Of a stretch of 64,000 nt of DNA, positions 60,783-64,000 are shown piece after piece. This DNA is from VXOI01 sp965197575 (GTDB taxonomy: Bacteria; Chloroflexota; Dehalococcoidia; Lucifugimonadales; UBA3495): the NCBI GenBank assembly GCA_965197575.1, contig OZ240214.1, forward strand, positions 1,488,001 to 1,552,000, read 5' to 3'. Within the stretch, counting starts at the first letter, position 1. Each line of letters starts with the position of its first letter. The notes under the pieces are model-generated. The model was given only the letters and a program-made list of their open reading frames with translations, searched no databases and was not told where the DNA came from. Both the position numbers and the translations under genes were made by a program.

Positions 60783-61583
60783 TTAGCTGCGGGCCGGCAC
60801 CGGCTGGGGTACATCCGATGTTGGGCTGCTGGCGGCGGCATAGTTGCGTTGGGCGATGCGGCCGGCCAGATAGGCTTTGCGCCCGGCCTCCACGCCCTGC
60901 TTGAAAGCCTCGGCCATCAGGGCCGGGTCGTTGGCTTGGGCGATGGCAGTGTTCACCAGCACCGCGTCGGCCCCCATCTCCAGGGCCTCGGAGGCGTCCG
61001 ACGGGACGGCCAGCCCGGCGTCCACCACGACCGGCACGTTGGCCTGCTCGATGATGATGCGAACTTCTTCGGCTGTGTGGATGCCTTGGCCGGAGCCGAT
61101 GGCCGAACCCAAGGGCATCACGGTCGCGCAGCCCGCATCTTCCAAGTTTTTGGCCAAGACCGGGTCGGCATGGATGTAGGGCAGCACGATGAAGTCCTCT
61201 TCCACCAGCCGCCGCGCCGCTTCGAGAGTGGCCGCGCCGTCGGGAAACAGGTACTTGGCGTCGGGAATCACTTCGAGCTTCACGAAGTTGGTCCGGCCCA
61301 CCTCGCGGCCCAAGCGGGCGACGAAGAGCGCCTCTTCAACCGTGGCGCAGCCGGCGGTGTTGGGCAGCATCTGGTAGCGGCCCCAGTCGATGTAGTCCAA
61401 CAGCGTCTTGCTGGTGGGGTCGTCTAGGTCCAGCCGGCGGATGGCCACGGTGATCATCTCGGTCCCGGAAGCCTCCACCGCGGCCACCATTTCCTCCATG
61501 GTGCGGTACCTTCCGGTGCCGACGATCAAACGGGAGTTGAAAGTTTTGCCGCCTATGACCAGTTCGTCGGACATTTCGCCCAT
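60783..61583 (-). CDS. thiG: thiazole synthase
   Basis: 266-aa TIM barrel forming the thiazole phosphate from DXP, a glycine imine and ThiS-thiocarboxylate. Visible: FNSRLIVGTGRY, the Schiff-base Lys in NFVKLEVIPDAKYLFPD, VMPLGSAIGSGQGI, PVVVDAGLAVPSDASEALEM, DAVLVNTAIAQANDP. First gene of the thi cluster. The 150-bp upstream region shows no recognisable TPP riboswitch. Confidence 0.95.
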   Translation of the reverse strand: MGEMSDELVIGGKTFNSRLIVGTGRYRTMEEMVAAVEASGTEMITVAIRRLDLDDPTSKTLLDYIDWGRYQMLPNTAGCATVEEALFVARLGREVGRTNFVKLEVIPDAKYLFPDGAATLEAARRLVEEDFIVLPYIHADPVLAKNLEDAGCATVMPLGSAIGSGQGIHTAEEVRIIIEQANVPVVVDAGLAVPSDASEALEMGADAVLVNTAIAQANDPALMAEAFKQGVEAGRKAYLAGRIAQRNYAAASSPTSDVPQPVPARS

Positions 61584-61732
61584 TCTCCTCTTGGCGATTG
61601 CGAGACCTGGGGACTTGGCGCGAGCGGAGCATTCAGCATATTCATACCGAAAAACTTAACACCGCCCCAATCCGCAAGTCAAACTGCTCGCGCCGGGATT
61701 GTCCAGGGGTGCCGCGGTCGACCATCACGTAG

Positions 61733-61963
61733 CTACGAATGAGTTTCGTCGATGCGGACGATGTCGGCCTGTATGGCGGCGACAGCCTGGAGCATCCGTT
61801 GCAGTAGCTCATCCCGGCGCCGTTGGGCTTCTTCCATGCGCCGCTGGTCCTCTTCCATGCGCCGCTGGTTCTGTTCCATACGTCGCTGGTCCTCTTCCAT
61901 GGTCACGATCATGTCTGCGGCGTACAGCGCGAACTCTTCTACGTTCCTCATGCGTTGCTCCAA
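61733..61963 (-). CDS. short coiled-coil protein
   Basis: 76 aa. Residues 20-60 form a strongly charged coiled coil with 7-residue units (QRRMEED, QRRMEQN, QRRMEEA) that is also a 21-bp DNA repeat. The TTG start at 61963 has AGGAGG 6 nt upstream. Similar short coiled-coil proteins often lie beside Uma2 or toxin genes, but none is adjacent here. Function unknown. Confidence 0.5.
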   Translation of the reverse strand: MEQRMRNVEEFALYAADMIVTMEEDQRRMEQNQRRMEEDQRRMEEAQRRRDELLQRMLQAVAAIQADIVRIDETHS

Positions 61964-62008
61964 CAGAAACCTCCTGCAGGCGCCTTGATCGAGTCGAAGG
62001 GGAGCCCC

Positions 62009-62686
62009 CTACAGCTCGAATTCCTTGACTCCGGGATCGATGGCCAACCGGGCCCCGGTGAGTTGCTGGATTTCTTCGGGTGTCCAGCCGGGGGCGAATT
62101 CCTTCAGGAGCAGACCGTCGTCGGTGCATTCTATGACGGCCAGGTCGGTGACGATCAGGTACACGCAGCCCTTGCCGGTCACCGGGAAGGTGCATTCCTC
62201 GACTATCTTGGGGTTGTTCTGCCGGTCGGTGTGCTCCATAGCGACGATGACGCCGCGCGCGCCGGCCGCCAGGTCCATCGCGCCCCCAACGTTGCCGACA
62301 CCCCGCTGCGGGAGCATCCAGTTGGCGAGATCGCCCTTGGCCGAGACCTGGTGTGAACCCAGAACAGTGACGTCGACGTGCCCACCGCGAATCATAGCGA
62401 AGGCCTCGGCTGAATCGAAGAAGGCCATGCCCGGCACCGGCTCCAAGAACTGGCCGCCGGCGTTGATCAGGTCGATGTCCTCGCCGTCTTCTTCGGCCAG
62501 CGGGCCGCAGTTGAGAACGCCGCTCTCGCTGTGATAGAAGACCGTCCGGCCTTCAGGGAGGAAGCTGGACACCAGAGTAGGGATACCGATGCCCAGATTC
62601 ACGTACCCGCCGTCGGGCAGTTCTTTGGCCACCCGCATGGCTACAATCTCACGGGGCAGCCGTTCCTTGTCGGCTAACGATTCCAT
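62009..62686 (-). CDS. 3-oxoacid CoA-transferase, beta subunit
   Basis: 225-aa class I CoA-transferase beta subunit (PDGGYVNLGIGIPTLVSSFL, the catalytic Glu in VFYHSESGVLNCGP, RGGHVDVTVLGSHQVSAKGD, APGWTPEEIQQLTGARL). It would normally pair with a separate alpha subunit. Here the upstream neighbour, 22 bp away, is a beta-alpha fusion, so the alpha part of that protein may be its partner. Confidence 0.9.
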   Translation of the reverse strand: MESLADKERLPREIVAMRVAKELPDGGYVNLGIGIPTLVSSFLPEGRTVFYHSESGVLNCGPLAEEDGEDIDLINAGGQFLEPVPGMAFFDSAEAFAMIRGGHVDVTVLGSHQVSAKGDLANWMLPQRGVGNVGGAMDLAAGARGVIVAMEHTDRQNNPKIVEECTFPVTGKGCVYLIVTDLAVIECTDDGLLLKEFAPGWTPEEIQQLTGARLAIDPGVKEFEL

Positions 62687-62708
62687 CGGCTCACCTATAA
62701 GGTCGAGG

Positions 62709-64000
62709 CTACAGATACGGCGAGAAGTCGCTGGGGCGTTGGACGATGCGGTTGACGAAGATGCCGGGGGTCACGATTTCGTCCGGGGCCAATGTCCCCG
62801 GCTCGACGATTTCATCGACCTCCACGACCGTTATCGCCGCCGTGGTGGCCATCACAGGGTTGAAGTTTCTGGAGGTGCCCTTGTAGACCACGTTGCCCAG
62901 GGTGTCGGCCTTGTGTCCCCGCATGATGCAGAAATCGGCCCGGATGTCGTGCTCCAGCACGTATTCCTTGCCCGCGATCTCGCGCAATTCCTTGCCCTCA
63001 CCCAACAGAGTTCCGACGGCGGTGGGGGTGTAGAAGGCCGCCACGCCCGCGCCGCCGGAACGCAGGCGCTCGGCCAGCGTGCCTTGGGGCACCACTTCCA
63101 GCGCAGCGTCGCCCCGGTTGTAGGCTTCCTCGAAGGCGCTGGGGCGCGAGGCCGATGGGGAGACGGGGTAGGAGTTTATGGACCGGGCGATCTGCCCGTT
63201 TTCGACCAGGATGGTGTGGTCGATGGGGACCACGCCCTCGGGTGCGCCAAACCGGACCACGCGGGCGATCCCGGCGGTGTTGCTGATCACGGTAAGTCCG
63301 GTGGCCCCGTGGTCTCGCAGGCCGGTCATCAGGTAGTGGGCCATCCCGCCCGGCCCGCCGAACCCGTCCAGGTTCACCACCGCGCCGTCGGGCACGTCCC
63401 GCAGAGCGTCGAGCGCGGTAGGATAGACCTTGTCGAGTGGGGACAAGACAGGCACGTCGAAAGTCATTTCCCGGACCGCGGGAGACACCGCCAATGGAGC
63501 TCCAGTGAGAGCTACGACTTCGTCGGCAGTCCAGCCGGGCGCGAGCTCGGTCAATTCCAGTCCGCCGGTCCCAACCGCCAGCGCCGCGATGTCGGTGATG
63601 ATCAGGGAGACGCACCCGGCACCGTCGACGGGCATTGTGTAATCAAGGACAACGTTCGGAGAGCCGTCGGCCCCATTATGGGGCAGCAGGGCGATCACCC
63701 GGCCCGCGCCGGATGCCAGGTCCACCGCAGGGCCAGGGGCGGCCAGCCTCCCGGTCGCGGCGGTGGTCCAATGGACCAAGTCTCCTCGGGCGCTGACCTG
63801 CGCGGCATGTATCACCGCCAGCCCGACGTGACCGCCGCGCAGCATTGCCGCCGCGTCCACGACGCTGCTGAACGCGCCGCCGGGCGCCATAGGCACACTG
63901 CCGCCGTTAGTGTCCAAAGCCGGATGCAACCCGGACGGCACGCCTGCCTGATACTCCAGCACACCGTTCTCGGACAAGAACCAGACGGCCCCGGAAGGCG
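62709..64000 (-). CDS. CoA-transferase beta-alpha fusion, 5' end outside window
   Basis: At least 430 aa. The first 190 or so are beta-subunit-like: FLSENGVLEYQAG with the ENG catalytic Glu, RGGHVGLAVIHAAQVSARGD, PGWTADEVVALTGAPLAVSP. The rest is an alpha subunit: VVNLDGFGGPGGMAHYLMTG, TVISNTAGIARVVRFGA, NGQIARSINSYPVSP, RADFCIMRGHKADTLGN. In mammalian SCOT the order is alpha then beta; here it is reversed. The N-terminal part of the beta domain lies beyond the window edge. The ketoacid substrate is unknown. Confidence 0.85.
   Translation of the reverse strand, partial: PSGAVWFLSENGVLEYQAGVPSGLHPALDTNGGSVPMAPGGAFSSVVDAAAMLRGGHVGLAVIHAAQVSARGDLVHWTTAATGRLAAPGPAVDLASGAGRVIALLPHNGADGSPNVVLDYTMPVDGAGCVSLIITDIAALAVGTGGLELTELAPGWTADEVVALTGAPLAVSPAVREMTFDVPVLSPLDKVYPTALDALRDVPDGAVVNLDGFGGPGGMAHYLMTGLRDHGATGLTVISNTAGIARVVRFGAPEGVVPIDHTILVENGQIARSINSYPVSPSASRPSAFEEAYNRGDAALEVVPQGTLAERLRSGGAGVAAFYTPTAVGTLLGEGKELREIAGKEYVLEHDIRADFCIMRGHKADTLGNVVYKGTSRNFNPVMATTAAITVVEVDEIVEPGTLAPDEIVTPGIFVNRIVQRPSDFSPYL

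Noticed and set aside
61584..61732. TPP riboswitch ahead of thiG
   Set aside because: The conserved CUGAGA and related blocks of the thiamin riboswitch are not found on the minus strand upstream of thiG.

Overview
The window is a 64 kb piece of a GC-rich bacterial chromosome. Gene content is dominated by CaiB/BaiF CoA-transferases, F420/FMN luciferase-like oxidoreductases, acyl-CoA dehydrogenases, amidase and M20 hydrolases, HpaI aldolase, RraA-like protein and many MFS carriers. This is typical of Chloroflexota of the SAR202/Dehalococcoidia type that degrade recalcitrant organic acids; the assignment is inferred from gene content, since no rRNA or marker gene is present. I saw no tRNA, rRNA or CRISPR array.

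Layout. 1-3.7 kb: an insertion-sequence pile-up (IS630, IS701, IS5) that destroyed a tyrosine recombinase. 3.9-7.3 kb: an orphan BrnA-like antitoxin fragment, msrB, a dead haloacetate-dehalogenase-like gene and an M20 amidohydrolase. 7.3-9.5 kb: a repeat-rich spacer, an IsdG-like monooxygenase, a second IS630 and a SEC-C microprotein. 9.6-12.1 kb: a CoA-transferase pair. 12.1-14.3 kb: a BrnT toxin gene overlapping a single large gene that fuses a BrnA-like segment, a beta-class DNA methyltransferase and an Mrr-like nuclease. 14.5-18.1 kb: amidase remnant, PaREP1/HEPN-like protein, amidase, MFS. 18.2-29.8 kb: LLM oxidoreductase, an overlapping pair ending in a degenerate ImmA/IrrE-like protein, two acyl-CoA dehydrogenases (one split by a third IS630), RraA-like, HtrA-like lipoprotein protease, MOSC, HpaI aldolase, desaturase. 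30-41.6 kb: SIMPL lipoprotein, LLM oxidoreductase, three tandem MFS carriers, thiol-redox proteins, aminotransferase, MFS, Uma2 nuclease. 42-46.9 kb: second CoA-transferase pair, enoyl-CoA hydratase, membrane protein, arylsulfotransferase-like protein. 47-55 kb: PCMT-like methyltransferase, SDR, acyl-CoA synthetase, TenA, alpha/beta hydrolase, FMN hydroxyacid oxidase and a perfect 235-bp tandem duplication of an antitoxin-like gene. 55-64 kb: FtsX-type ABC system, thiG-thiE-thiS, a coiled-coil protein, and a CoA-transferase locus with an unusual beta-alpha fusion.

Functionally, most host genes suit activation and beta-oxidation-like breakdown of carboxylic acids: acyl-CoA synthetase, CoA-transferases, acyl-CoA dehydrogenases, enoyl-CoA hydratase, SDR and aldolase, fed by MFS uptake. 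The main candidate for a new system is the BrnT / BrnA-methyltransferase-nuclease operon. Secondary themes are two CoA-transferase pairs in which only one partner keeps the catalytic Asp, split reading frames in all five transposase genes, and several dispersed palindrome families between genes.
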